This document shows, piece after piece, positions 7,608-17,003 of a stretch of 54,224 nt of DNA. Each line of letters starts with the position of its first letter. Position 1 is the stretch's first letter. The DNA is from Novosphingobium subterraneum (lineage in GTDB: Bacteria > Pseudomonadota > Alphaproteobacteria > Sphingomonadales > Sphingomonadaceae): assembly GCF_000807925.1 (NCBI RefSeq), contig NZ_JRVC01000028.1, positions 1-54,224 of the forward strand. The letters are read 5' to 3'. The position numbers and the translations under genes are program-made. The notes under the pieces are model-generated. The model was given only the letters and a program-made list of their open reading frames with translations, ran no database searches and was not told the DNA's origin.

Positions 7608-9923
7608 ATGTTCGACGTCAAAACCGTATCGCTGGAGTGGGGCGGAAAGACCCTCACCCTCGAAACCGGCCGCATTGCCCGTCAGGCTGACGGCGCGGTC
7701 CTCGCCACTTACGGCGAAACTGTAGTCCTTTGCGCGGTCACCGCGGCAAAGTCGGTCAAGGAAGGCCAGGACTTCTTCCCGCTGACCGTCCACTACCAGG
7801 AAAAGTATTCGGCAGCTGGCCGCATTCCGGGCGGTTTCTTCAAGCGCGAGCGCGGCGCGACGGAAAAGGAAACGCTGGTTTCCCGCCTGATCGACCGTCC
7901 GGTTCGCCCGCTGTTCCCCGAAGGTTTCTACAACGAAATCAACGTCATCGCCCAGGTTCTGAGCTATGACGGCGAGACCGAACCCGATATCGTCGCGATG
8001 ATTGCGGCCTCGGCTGCGCTGACCATCTCGGGCGTTCCGTTCATGGGCCCGATCGGCGCTGCGCGCGTCGGCTTCGTCGATGGCGAATACGTGCTGAACC
8101 CGAAGCAGGACGCCGCGCTGACCGATGGCCGCCTCGACCTCGTGGTCGCCGCGACCGACTCTGCCGTGATGATGGTGGAATCGGAAGCCAAGGAACTGAG
8201 CGAAGACGAAATGCTCGGTGCCGTGCTGTTCGCGCATGACGAGTGCCGCAAGGTCATCGGTGCGATCATCGAACTGGCCGAGAAGGCTGCGAAGGATCCC
8301 TGGGAAATCGACCTGTCGGACAACACCGCCGACATCAAGAAGAAGCTCAAGGACCTCGTCGGCGCGGACATCGCCGCTGCCTACAAGCTGACCAACAAGT
8401 CGGCCCGTTCCGACGCGCTGAACGCCGCCCGCGCCAAGGCCAAGGAAGCGTTCGCCGGTGAAACGCCGCAGACCCAGATGGTCGCCATCAAGACCATGAA
8501 GAAGGTCGAGGCCGACATCGTGCGCGGCGCCATCCTCAAGGACGGCACCCGCATCGACGGTCGTTCAGTCACGCAGGTCCGCCCGATCGAATCGATGGTC
8601 GGCTTCCTGCCGCGCACCCACGGTTCGGCGCTGTTCACGCGCGGTGAAACGCAGACCATCTGCACCACCACGCTGGGCACCAAGGACGCCGAGCAGATGA
8701 TCGATGGCCTTGAAGGCCTGCGCTACGAAAACTTCATGCTCCACTACAATTTCCCGCCGTACTCGGTTGGCGAAGTTGGCCGTTTCGGCGCTCCGGGCCG
8801 TCGTGAAGTGGGCCATGGCAAGCTGGCATGGCGCGCACTGCACCCGGTGCTGCCGACCAAGGACGAGTTCCCCTACACCATCCGCGTCCTTTCGGACGTG
8901 ACCGAGTCGAACGGCTCGTCGTCGATGGCCACCGTCTGCGGCGGCTGCCTTTCGATGATGGACGCGGGCGTGCCGATCAAGCGCCCGGTTTCGGGCATCG
9001 CCATGGGCCTCATCCTTGAAGGCAGCGAGTTCGCCGTCCTCTCGGACATCCTGGGCGACGAGGACCACCTCGGCGACATGGACTTCAAGGTGGCAGGCAC
9101 GTCCGAAGGCATCACCACGATGCAGATGGACATCAAGGTCGCCGGCATCACGCGCGAAATCTTTGAGGTTGCCCTCAAGCAGGCTTCGGAAGGCCGCGCG
9201 CACATCCTGAACGAGATGACCAAGGCGCTGGGCGAAGCACGCACCGAGCTTTCGGCACACGCGCCGCGCATCGAGACGCTGCAGATCGACAAGTCGAAGA
9301 TCCGCGACGTCATCGGCACCGGCGGCAAGGTGATCCGCGAGATCGTGGCCACCACCGGTGCAAAGGTCGACATCGACGACGAAGGCCTGATCAAGATCTC
9401 GTCTTCGGACCTGACCCAGATCGAAGCCGCCAAGAACTGGATCCTCGGCATCGTCGAGGAAGCCGAGGTCGGCAAGATCTACAAGGGCAAGGTCGTCAAC
9501 ATCGTCGACTTCGGCGCTTTCGTGAACTTCATGGGCGGCAAGGACGGCCTCGTCCACGTCTCCGAAATGAAGAACGAGCGCGTGGAAAAGCCGACCGACG
9601 TGGTGAAGGAAGGCCAGGACGTTTACGTCAAGGTCCTCGAGATCGACCAGCGCGGCAAGGTTCGCCTGTCGATGCGCGTCGTCGATCAGGAAACTGGCGC
9701 GGAGTTGGAGGACACCCGCCCCGCCCGTGAACCGCGTGAACCGCGCGGCGATCGTGGTGATCGCGGCGACCGTCGTGGCCCGCGCGGCAATGATCGTGGT
9801 GGCCGTGGTGACCGTAGCCCCAGAGGCGATCGGGGCCGTGAAGGCGGTGATCGTCCTCGCCGTGACCGTGAAGACGGTCCGGCTCCGGATCACATGCCGG
9901 CGTTCCTCAAGTCCGACGACTGA
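7608..9923 (+). CDS. pnp: Polyribonucleotide nucleotidyltransferase
   Basis: PNPase, the phosphorolytic 3'-5' exoribonuclease of the degradosome. The 771-residue product has two RNase PH domains (about 1-215 and 310-545) separated by an all-helical linker. A KH domain with IRDVIGTGGKVIREI follows, then an S1 domain (YKGKVVNIVDFGAFVNF), then an Arg/Gly/Asp-rich tail (repeats of RGD) ending PAFLKSDD. The RG-rich tail is common in alphaproteobacterial PNPase and may mediate RNA or RNase E contacts. The start at 7608 gives MFDVKTVSLEWGGK. Confidence 0.98.
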   Translation: MFDVKTVSLEWGGKTLTLETGRIARQADGAVLATYGETVVLCAVTAAKSVKEGQDFFPLTVHYQEKYSAAGRIPGGFFKRERGATEKETLVSRLIDRPVRPLFPEGFYNEINVIAQVLSYDGETEPDIVAMIAASAALTISGVPFMGPIGAARVGFVDGEYVLNPKQDAALTDGRLDLVVAATDSAVMMVESEAKELSEDEMLGAVLFAHDECRKVIGAIIELAEKAAKDPWEIDLSDNTADIKKKLKDLVGADIAAAYKLTNKSARSDALNAARAKAKEAFAGETPQTQMVAIKTMKKVEADIVRGAILKDGTRIDGRSVTQVRPIESMVGFLPRTHGSALFTRGETQTICTTTLGTKDAEQMIDGLEGLRYENFMLHYNFPPYSVGEVGRFGAPGRREVGHGKLAWRALHPVLPTKDEFPYTIRVLSDVTESNGSSSMATVCGGCLSMMDAGVPIKRPVSGIAMGLILEGSEFAVLSDILGDEDHLGDMDFKVAGTSEGITTMQMDIKVAGITREIFEVALKQASEGRAHILNEMTKALGEARTELSAHAPRIETLQIDKSKIRDVIGTGGKVIREIVATTGAKVDIDDEGLIKISSSDLTQIEAAKNWILGIVEEAEVGKIYKGKVVNIVDFGAFVNFMGGKDGLVHVSEMKNERVEKPTDVVKEGQDVYVKVLEIDQRGKVRLSMRVVDQETGAELEDTRPAREPREPRGDRGDRGDRRGPRGNDRGGRGDRSPRGDRGREGGDRPRRDREDGPAPDHMPAFLKSDD

Positions 9924-9951
9924 GGAACGGCCAGCAGGCCAGACAGAAAGG

Positions 9952-9978
9952 GGCTCCACCGCAAGGTGGGGCCTTTTT
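9952..9978 (+). terminator. Intrinsic terminator after pnp
   Basis: GGCTCCACC pairs with GGTGGGGCC (one G-U pair) across a GCAA tetraloop, followed by five Ts. Confidence 0.85.
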
Positions 9979-10019
9979 CATTTGCAAAACGGTCATCATT
10001 CGCTGGCAGACACGGAGAC

Positions 10020-10529
10020 ATGGCAAGGCCGTCACACAATATCGTGGTTTTCGAATGCAGTGCGCGGCGCGATCCACGCTGGTGGCTGATGGGAGTGCTG
10101 GGCGCCGCCTTCGTGTCGGCGTCGCTGATGGTAAACCCCAAGGATAATTGCAGCGAAGGTGGCGAGTGTGCGCCTTGGCTGGTGCCCGTTGCAGGCGCGG
10201 TCGGTGCGCTTGGCCTCGTGGGTGCGGCGGGTCAACTTGTGGCCAACACCCGGCGGGGGAGCCGACTGGATCTCGAGGCTGGTACGCTGGAGTGGTGGCA
10301 GGGGCGCACGCGCCGACGGCCGGGCAATCATGGTTTCATCGCGCTTGCCGACATTTCGCGCATCGTCGTCCGTCGGGGCGATGATAGCAGCGATCTCATC
10401 AGCCTTTACGACCAGCAGGGTGAGCGCCTGCGGCTTTTCGACAGCGAGGTAATCGGTGAAACTCCCGAAGAGTGGGCGCGCAAGCTTGTCTTGTTTGCAC
10501 CCCGGATCGTGTTCGATCTGCAGGATTGA
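10020..10529 (+). CDS. Hypothetical inner-membrane protein
   Basis: 169 residues. Two hydrophobic segments, WWLMGVLGAAFVSASLMV and LVPVAGAVGALGLVGAAGQLV, flank a short loop with two cysteines. After them comes a soluble C-terminal half rich in beta strands (LDLEAGTLEWWQG, ISRIVVRRGDDSSDLISLYD) resembling membrane-anchored PH-like domains, which is only a resemblance. The ATG at 10020 follows a weak purine stretch (GGAGAC). It is separated from pnp by a terminator. Function unknown. Confidence 0.7.
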   Translation: MARPSHNIVVFECSARRDPRWWLMGVLGAAFVSASLMVNPKDNCSEGGECAPWLVPVAGAVGALGLVGAAGQLVANTRRGSRLDLEAGTLEWWQGRTRRRPGNHGFIALADISRIVVRRGDDSSDLISLYDQQGERLRLFDSEVIGETPEEWARKLVLFAPRIVFDLQD

Positions 10530-10873
10530 GACGCTTTAAGTTTGCTATTCCCGCGCCAACGGTCCACAGCGGGGGCATCGGTGAGATGACCATTGTAGGC
10601 ATCACCGGCTGAGAGACCTGTCGCGCTCCCGCTTACGCAATGGGAGTCTGTCGTGGACCTCAACCAACAATATGGAAAGCACCAGAGGTTGGTGATGGGC
10701 GCTGTGGCCAGCGCTTGCGGGCAGGACCGCGCTAACAAGCTTGTGCTTGCGCAAGACTGCGCCAGCAACATCTCCACCTGTCGAAGATCCGAGCGCGCGC
10801 CTGCAGCGGCAGGGTGGGCGCGACCGAGCACACAGAACACGATCGCAGACGTGTTCGCAACGGAGTACCTAGC
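10530..10873. other. 344-bp gap without a convincing gene
   Basis: I see no ORF with coding character, RNA gene or clear regulatory site, apart from a weak CTCCC/GGGAG stem near 10625. It may be a decayed gene or carry the promoter of the small ORF that follows. Confidence 0.5.
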
Positions 10874-11104
10874 ATGAGCCGAGCCATGAATACCACACTG
10901 AACGAAGCCCGCGTCCGAGCACTTTGCGAGAAATCCGGCGTCGCTATCAGCGCGCTCGAAGTCCTGCCTTCGGGTGGAACGCGGCTTGTCTGCACGCGCG
11001 AGGAGGGCGCTGACGAAATGCGGATCGTGCTGAAGACGACCATGATCGAAGGACGCGTCCCGAGATTTGCCTTCCAACGCAGCCAGAACTCGCAGTACGG
11101 CTGA
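10874..11104 (+). CDS. Small hypothetical protein
   Basis: 76 residues starting MSRAMNTTLNEARVRALCEK, with a mixed helical/beta pattern, no membrane segment, and a basic C-terminus. An internal Met (10886) is an alternative start. Composition is gene-like but I recognise no family. It converges on the GGDEF gene. Confidence 0.5.
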   Translation: MSRAMNTTLNEARVRALCEKSGVAISALEVLPSGGTRLVCTREEGADEMRIVLKTTMIEGRVPRFAFQRSQNSQYG

Positions 11105-11132
11105 TCGCGAACAGGGTCAGGCCTCGAGGCGG

Positions 11133-12314
11133 CTAGGCCGCGTCGCGCAAGGGTGGCGGTTCCTGTCCGGCCACCAGGATACAGTTCCGACCCGACTGCT
11201 TTGCCGCATAGAGGGCTTCGTCGGCCGCCCGCAGCGCATCGCTGCGGGTCTTGTAGGCGAAGACGTCGGCGATCCCGCCGGAGAACGTGACACGGCCGAA
11301 CGGCATGTCGGTGGCGCGATTGACGAGGCGTCGTTCCGCTATGCTTTCGCGCGCCTGATCCAGACGGTCCCACGCCTTCTCGGGCGGGAGGGCGCGGAAC
11401 AGCACGGCGAACTCTTCGCCCCCGTGCCGCGCCACATGGCAGCGGGCGTCTGAAATCTGGCTGAGGGTCTCGGCAACCACTTTGAGTACCCGGTCGCCTG
11501 CGGCGTGGCCATGGCAGTCATTGATGCGCTTGAAGTGATCGATGTCGCAAAACGCCACGCAGAGCGGTTCGCCGGAAGCCTTGGCTGCGGCATATTCCTT
11601 TTCGAACAGGGTTTCGAACGCGCGGCGGTTGGGAAGACCCGTGAGGTGATCCTCGTCGGCTACCCGACGCGCTTCGTCGAGGCTTTTCTGGAGTTCCATT
11701 GCTCGCCGCTCGGACTCGCAGAGGTTGTGTTCGATCTCGCGCGTGCGATGCATCATTGCCTTGGCGAGCGCGGCAAGCTCTGTGATCACCGCCCCGGCAC
11801 GACCGACCTGTTCGAGATCATCGACGTGTTGCTGCAACGCGGCGCCATATTCGGTCGTCGCCGACCTCGCGTGGGTCGTGGCGCTGGCGAACTCCTCGAG
11901 CGTGTCTTCCAACCGTGACATGAGGGCGGCGAGGAGTTCGGATGAGGTTTCACCTTCCTCCTCACGAACGACTTGTTCGAGCCAGACAATCGTAATCGGC
12001 TGACCCGCTTCAGTACGTTCGAGAATCATCTGGGCTAGCTTCGGCTTGGCACCGGTGACACAGTCGTAAGCGATCTCGAGCGTCCACGGCATCACCTCGA
12101 GATCGTGATCGATCAGGAAGTCCGCCACTTTCGCGAGAAGTCGGCGCTTGGCCGGTAGCCAGATTTCGCGCGCAGTCACGTCACGGATGAGGCCGATGCT
12201 GTCGAGTGTTTCCTCCCCGGACTCCGCTTCTCCGGCAAGGCCGAGCCATCTGAGCAGGCGCGACCGGGACCCGCGCGAGGAAGGATCATTTGTCATGTCT
12301 GCCAGAACGGCCAA
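11133..12314 (-). CDS. GGDEF domain protein (diguanylate cyclase)
   Basis: 393 residues. The N-terminal half is helical, with a coiled-coil region around residues 130-215. The C-terminal GGDEF domain has DHLTGLPNRRAFE, CDIDHFKRINDCHGHAAGD and the active-site loop GGEEF (intact, so cyclic-di-GMP synthesis is likely). No RxxD inhibitory site precedes GGEEF: the residues at that place are RCHV. No membrane segment or REC domain is seen; the N-terminal region probably senses something cytosolic. The start at 12296 (MTNDPSS) is equally plausible. Confidence 0.88.
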   Translation of the reverse strand: MAVLADMTNDPSSRGSRSRLLRWLGLAGEAESGEETLDSIGLIRDVTAREIWLPAKRRLLAKVADFLIDHDLEVMPWTLEIAYDCVTGAKPKLAQMILERTEAGQPITIVWLEQVVREEEGETSSELLAALMSRLEDTLEEFASATTHARSATTEYGAALQQHVDDLEQVGRAGAVITELAALAKAMMHRTREIEHNLCESERRAMELQKSLDEARRVADEDHLTGLPNRRAFETLFEKEYAAAKASGEPLCVAFCDIDHFKRINDCHGHAAGDRVLKVVAETLSQISDARCHVARHGGEEFAVLFRALPPEKAWDRLDQARESIAERRLVNRATDMPFGRVTFSGGIADVFAYKTRSDALRAADEALYAAKQSGRNCILVAGQEPPPLRDAA

Positions 12315-12381
12315 CGCCGCGTGAGATTAACCACGCGGCGCCGCAGTATTCCGGGAATACGTGTTCGTCCTGAGGTGGATC

Positions 12382-13080
12382 TCAGCGAACGCGAGGTCCG
12401 CCAAAAGGCATCGGCGGGGGAGGCCGACGATGGCCGCGCGGGAGCTGCGCCTGATAGGCGCGGCCGCAATGCTCCACACAGTAGGGGAAGCCCGGATTCA
12501 CCTTCTCGCCGCAGAAATGGAAATCAGGCTCGCCGGGGTGGCCCATCGGCCAGCGGCAGATGCGATCGTTGAGATCGAGCAGGCTGGTCTTGTCGGCGAT
12601 TTCCGGGCTTGGGCGTGCGGGCACAAGGCGACGTGGCGGCGCGGGCGGGATAGGCGCCTGCTGATCGCCGGGACCCTGACGCAAAAAGCCGCCGGGCCCA
12701 ACCGAGACGATTCGCGGTTGGGGTGCAGCGGGTGCAGCATCGCTGGCAGGCTTTGCTTCGGGGGCTGGTGAGGGAGCAACGCGAGGTGCCGGCGCCGGAG
12801 CTGGCGGTGCCGCCGCCACGACCGGGCGCGGCGCGGCGACCTTGGGTTCTGGAGCCGGGGTGGCCGGCTTGGCAACCTTGGGCGCTGCCGGAGAAGCCGA
12901 CACATCCGTCTTGTCGTTGGCCTTTACCGGGGAAGGGCGCGCCTTGAGCCCAAGGCGGTGTGCCTTGCCGATCACCGCATTGCGGCTGACGCCACCGAGT
13001 TCATCGGCGATCTGGCTGGCGGTTGACCCGCCCTCCCACATCTTGGTCAGCTTTTCGATCCGCTCTTCGGTCCAGCTCAT
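12382..13080 (-). CDS. gcrA: GcrA family cell-cycle regulator
   Basis: 232 residues. The N-terminus MSWTEERIEKLTKMWEGG and SASQIA-like ADELGGVSRNAVIGKAHRLGL are the GcrA DNA-binding helix-turn-helix. This factor joins sigma-70 and acts at promoters with CcrM-methylated GANTC. A Pro/Ala-rich linker follows, then a C-terminal RNA-polymerase-binding domain (CRWPMGHPGEPDFHFCGEKV...YCVEHC). I chose the ATG at 13080 because the family begins at MSWT. GcrA marks the host as an alphaproteobacterium. Confidence 0.95.
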   Translation of the reverse strand: MSWTEERIEKLTKMWEGGSTASQIADELGGVSRNAVIGKAHRLGLKARPSPVKANDKTDVSASPAAPKVAKPATPAPEPKVAAPRPVVAAAPPAPAPAPRVAPSPAPEAKPASDAAPAAPQPRIVSVGPGGFLRQGPGDQQAPIPPAPPRRLVPARPSPEIADKTSLLDLNDRICRWPMGHPGEPDFHFCGEKVNPGFPYCVEHCGRAYQAQLPRGHRRPPPPMPFGGPRVR

Positions 13081-13184
13081 GCCTTCACGTTTCCTTCCGT
13101 GCCGGAATGGTCCGGCCGTTAAAATCTGCCCGGTCGGCAAGTTCCGACACGTGCTTGCCATCGGCGTGCCAGCGCGATACCGCG

Positions 13185-14069
13185 ATGGCCATGGCCAATC
13201 AACCGCTACCCCGTGAAGGGGCGACAACCCGCAACGCCGGAACCTTTGCCCCGCCCGGACAACCGGTGTTCCGCGGCTTCAACAGGCTGGGGCTGTGGAC
13301 TCTCTATATGAAGGAGGTCCGCCGTTTCTTCAAGGTCCAGACCCAGACGATCTGGGCTCCAGCGGTCACCACGCTGCTTTATCTGATGATATTCACGCTC
13401 GCGCTTGGCGGCGGTGCCAATGGTGGGCGCATGGTTCTTGGCGTGAACTTTGCCAGCTTCGTCGCGCCGGGCCTGATCGCGATGGGCATGATCAACAATG
13501 CCTTTGCCAATTCCAGTTTCAGTCTTCTTGGCGGAAAGATCCAGGGGACCATTGTTGATTACCTGATGCCGCCAATCTCCACCGGCGAACTGATGACGGC
13601 ATTGGTGGGCGCGGCAGTCACGCGCGCGGTTCTGGTCGGTCTTGCCGTGGCAGGGGCAATGCTGCTTTGGCCGGGAGTGTCGCTGAAGATCGCCCATCCC
13701 TGGGCAGTCGTCTGGTTTGGCCTGATGGGTTCGATCCTGCTTGCCATCGTCGGTGTGCTGACGTCGATCTGGGCCGAGAAGTTCGATCACAACGCAGCCG
13801 TCACCAACTTCGTCATCACGCCCCTCTCGATGCTGTCGGGCACGTTCTACGTGATCGACAATCTTGCTCCGGCGTTTCAGGCAGTGAGTCGACTGAACCC
13901 GATCTTCTACGTGATCTCGGGCTTCCGCTTCGGCTTTCTCGGGCAAAGCGACATCGGCGACACGAACATGGCCGTGCTGCACGGCGCAATCGGCCTTGGT
14001 GTCGTGAATGTCGCTCTGGGTGCGTTGCTGTATTGGCTGCTCAAGTCCGGCTGGAAGCTCAAGAACTGA
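13185..14069 (+). CDS. ABC-2 type transporter permease
   Basis: 294 residues with about six membrane helices. RGFNRLGLWTLYMKEVRRFFK and the segment AVSRLNPIFYVISGFRFGFLG near the C-terminus are typical of ABC-2 permeases that pair with a separate ATPase, as in the NodJ/YadH-like group. No ATPase gene is adjacent in the window. The start is at 13185, with 13191 as an alternative. Substrate unknown (often polysaccharide, lipid or drug). Confidence 0.88.
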   Translation: MAMANQPLPREGATTRNAGTFAPPGQPVFRGFNRLGLWTLYMKEVRRFFKVQTQTIWAPAVTTLLYLMIFTLALGGGANGGRMVLGVNFASFVAPGLIAMGMINNAFANSSFSLLGGKIQGTIVDYLMPPISTGELMTALVGAAVTRAVLVGLAVAGAMLLWPGVSLKIAHPWAVVWFGLMGSILLAIVGVLTSIWAEKFDHNAAVTNFVITPLSMLSGTFYVIDNLAPAFQAVSRLNPIFYVISGFRFGFLGQSDIGDTNMAVLHGAIGLGVVNVALGALLYWLLKSGWKLKN

Positions 14070-14115
14070 CGAGCACAATTCGGGCCACAAGGGAGAGCCG
14101 GGTCTCCCTTGGGCG

Positions 14116-14496
14116 TCAGTGCGACAGGCAGCGCCTCAGCCGATAGCGGCCATTGCGGAAACCCTCGAACATCTCGTCCAGCGAAGGGTGGTCAACCGGC
14201 CCGGCCTCTGCATCAGACTGGAGGTTTTGCTGGCTGACATAGGCGACATAGCTGTTCTCGTCGTTCTCGGCGAGAAGGTGATAGAACGGCTGGTCACGCG
14301 GGGGACGGATGTCCTCGGGGATAGATTGGTACCATTCCTCGCTGTTGGCGAAGACCGGGTCGATATCGAACACGACGCCGCGGAAGCCGAACATGCGATG
14401 GCGAACAACGTCGCCAATCGAGAAGCGCGCCGATGAGACGGGGGGGGCCGAAATATCGCGTCCAGCTTGTGGCGAAAAGAAACTCGCACGATCCAT
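14116..14496 (-). CDS. hspQ: Heat shock protein HspQ
   Basis: 126 residues with the HspQ/YccV core ARFSIGDVVRHRMFGFRGVVFDIDPVFANSEEWY and QPFYHLLAENDENSYVAYVSQQNL. HspQ is a Lon specificity enhancer and hemimethylated-DNA-binding-type protein. The N-terminal ~20 residues before ARFSIGD are extra relative to E. coli; I chose the ATG at 14496, close to the core. Convergent with the ABC permease. Confidence 0.92.
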   Translation of the reverse strand: MDRASFFSPQAGRDISAPPVSSARFSIGDVVRHRMFGFRGVVFDIDPVFANSEEWYQSIPEDIRPPRDQPFYHLLAENDENSYVAYVSQQNLQSDAEAGPVDHPSLDEMFEGFRNGRYRLRRCLSH

Positions 14497-14673
14497 GCCC
14501 AAGGATATAGGGTTTCGCCGCGGTGCAAACAAGCCGCTTGCCAACAAAGGTTCATCCCAAAGGCCGCCTGTGGAAAAAGCTTTCCGCTTTCTACTTGGCA
14601 AGCCGGTTTGCATGCGCTAACGGCGCGCTTCCTCGACCGGGAACGCCCCTTGCGGCACCCTGATTGGCACCAT

Positions 14674-14764
<91 letters not shown>

Positions 14765-14919
14765 CCACCTGTCTACAGGCTTCCATAAATGCTCAGAAAA
14801 CCTTGATTTTCTGCGCTTTTTAAGCTATAAAGTTCCCTGTTTGTTCTCATGCTTCCGTATGCCTCCAAAGAAAAGTGGGGGCATTTTGGGGGCAGCGAAA
14901 ATCAGAATTGGGGGCATCC

Positions 14920-16209
14920 ATGCTCAACGATATGGCAGTTCGCAACGCGAAACCCAAAGACCGTGATTACAAGCTTGCGGATTCGGAAGGGCTCTACCTT
15001 TTTGTATCGAAATCTGGCCACAAAAGTTGGCGTTTGAAATATCGTTTTGCAGGCAAAGAGCGGCGATTGGTTTTTGGCCCTTATCCGGAGGTCACTTTAG
15101 CCCAAGCGCGAGATCGCAAAGCTGACGCTAGAAAGCTTCTGAGAGAAGGGAGAGACCCTGGTCTGGAAGCGAAGAAGGAAATTCTTCGAAATGCAGCAGC
15201 AGCGGCGAACACTTTTGAGGCGATGGCGCGAACGTGGTTTGGGTTGCAGGAGAAGCGCTGGACAGCAGTACATGCCAAGGATGTCATCACCAGCCTTGAA
15301 AAGGAGGTGTTCCCGTGGCTCGGCAATGTCCCCGTCACGCAGATCGACGAACCGCTTGTACTCGCAGTACTCCGAAAAATTGAGAAGCGTGGCGCAATCG
15401 AGACTGCACATCGTGTAAGGCAGCGCATGTCCGCTGTTTTCGTTCACTCGATTGCGGAGGGAGCCTCCAATCGCGACCCGGCCGCGATTGTTGCCAAAGC
15501 GTTGAAACCAGTGCCACGATCGCGGAAGCGGCCGGCCTTTTTAACTCTCGCCGAGCTTCATGATATGATCCGGAAGACGGAAGTGGAGCCTGCCTCGCCA
15601 CTCACGAAGCTAGCATCGCGCTTTCTTGCCCTCACAGCGCAAAGACCTGGCATGATCCGCAGCATGCCTTGGTCCGAACTGGAAGGCATTGACTGGTCCG
15701 ATGCAGAGACAATTCACCCGGACGCAATTTGGCGCGTCCCGGCAGCACGGATGAAGCTGGTTACCGAATTAAAGGGGGACATGGCATATGATCATATCGT
15801 TCCTCTCGGAAAAGCAGCGGTAGAGGTCCTTCAGGCAGCTCATTCTATTTCGGGTGACGGACCACTGGTTTTTCCGACCAACCGGAATGCGCGTAAACCC
15901 ATGAGTGAAAACACCCTCAGCTACTTCTACAATCGCTGCGGGTACCAAGGCCGCCACGTGCCGCACGGATGGCGCGCGTCCTTCTCGACCATTATGAACG
16001 AATGGGCAGAGAGGAACGGTACGCCTGCCGATCGACATATCATCGATCTCATGCTTGCCCATGTGCCGGACGGTGTGTCCGGTTCCGAAAGTGTTTATAA
16101 CCGAGCCGGGTATCTGAACAGGCGACGAGAGATTGCCGAGGCATGGTCAGAAATGCTCATTAAGGATTTTTGTCATCCTTCGAAGCTGCTCGCATATCCA
16201 TCTCGGTGA
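14920..16209 (+). CDS. int: P4-type tyrosine integrase
   Basis: 429 residues. An N-terminal DUF4102 arm-binding domain (MAVRNAKPKDRDYKLADSE...RRLVFGPYPEVTLAQAR) is followed by a core-binding domain and a C-terminal catalytic domain. The latter has the first Arg in LTAQRPGMIRSM, HGWRASFSTIMNE (HxxR box) and a Tyr within SVYNRAGYLNRRREI. It integrates and excises the island at tRNA-Ser. The start at 14920 gives the usual MLND-MAVRNAKP start region. Base composition is visibly less GC-rich than flanking genes, consistent with transfer. Confidence 0.95.
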   Translation: MLNDMAVRNAKPKDRDYKLADSEGLYLFVSKSGHKSWRLKYRFAGKERRLVFGPYPEVTLAQARDRKADARKLLREGRDPGLEAKKEILRNAAAAANTFEAMARTWFGLQEKRWTAVHAKDVITSLEKEVFPWLGNVPVTQIDEPLVLAVLRKIEKRGAIETAHRVRQRMSAVFVHSIAEGASNRDPAAIVAKALKPVPRSRKRPAFLTLAELHDMIRKTEVEPASPLTKLASRFLALTAQRPGMIRSMPWSELEGIDWSDAETIHPDAIWRVPAARMKLVTELKGDMAYDHIVPLGKAAVEVLQAAHSISGDGPLVFPTNRNARKPMSENTLSYFYNRCGYQGRHVPHGWRASFSTIMNEWAERNGTPADRHIIDLMLAHVPDGVSGSESVYNRAGYLNRRREIAEAWSEMLIKDFCHPSKLLAYPSR

Positions 16210-16280
16210 CAAATGTGCGACCTAGATGGCGTTTTCTGCGGGTTGTTTAAATTGCCGTTCTGAGCGCGTAAGCCTGCGAT

Positions 16281-16583
16281 TCAGCAAACTTTTTCCTGCG
16301 GACCGATCCAATCGACGCGCAAGCGATCTAGACCGAAGATCTGACCTTCGACGATTACCCTGAGATTTGCGGCGAAGTCCTGTTCGTGCTCATGATCGAG
16401 GACCCAGACGGCTTCATCGTCCGTCTTCAACAGCCAACCACGACGACTCTCTAGCAAAATTCCTGATGCTCGAAGCCGTCGTGTCACTATACTCTCCTGG
16501 CGCGCGAGTGGGTGCTTGCGCACTACGTCCATGCCAACCAAACCCCCGTGTCCACGTGTAAATACCGAACGCTCTGTGGGCAT
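16281..16583 (-). CDS. DUF5818-like small protein
   Basis: Up to 100 residues; the conserved part is the C-terminal ~65: LRASGILLESRRGWLLKTDD, VWVLDHE and VIVEGQIFGLDRLRVDWIG. This matches the pattern I remember for DUF5818 (a beta-rich single domain common in sphingomonads: ...G.LL....GW.L..D.G..W.LD......G..V.VEG.R.GFD.L.V..IG). The N-terminal start is uncertain; it could begin further in, for example at residue 18. Function unknown. Confidence 0.55.
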   Translation of the reverse strand: MPTERSVFTRGHGGLVGMDVVRKHPLARQESIVTRRLRASGILLESRRGWLLKTDDEAVWVLDHEHEQDFAANLRVIVEGQIFGLDRLRVDWIGPQEKVC

Positions 16584-17003
16584 CTATCCGGCTTAGGCGT
16601 GAAATGTAAGACGCAGGAATCAGATGGAAAGTCGCAAGCTGATCTGACCTAAGTTTCGGTGAGAGAAATTGCGCCAAGACCGCCGAGTCAAAGTGGCGTC
16701 ACGCTATCGGCCCTCCATAAACTAGCGATTGCTGTTGCGGCAACGTCAACAACATCGTCCGCGCTCTTCCGTCACCAACCCTGCCGAACGAGTTTGTAGC
16801 CGGTTTTGTCCAACGGCAACACCGCTGGAGGCGCAACGCTACCGTATCCAATGTCATCCCATTAAAGCTTTGTCGTTGCATTTGAAACCGCAACGTCATA
16901 GTTTTCAATTGCGTAGTGAAATTGTGCTGCGTCGAGGCCTGAGAACCTTGCTCTGGTATCTTTGCTGTTTCTGTCGCTGCGTGCGGCCGGATCGCCCTTG
17001 TCC
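16584..17003. other. 420-bp gap upstream of the sigma-factor gene
   Basis: Lower GC than the flanks and without a convincing gene on either strand. It presumably contains the promoter of the ECF sigma operon; I cannot point to a specific box. Confidence 0.5.

Noticed and set aside
8565..9959. Long antisense frame over pnp (464 codons)
   Set aside because: A shadow of high-GC codon usage in pnp; His/Asp/Val-rich with no family signal.
16281..16677. Several overlapping frames near the integrase
   Set aside because: Only the DUF5818-like frame shows a family pattern; the others are shadows.
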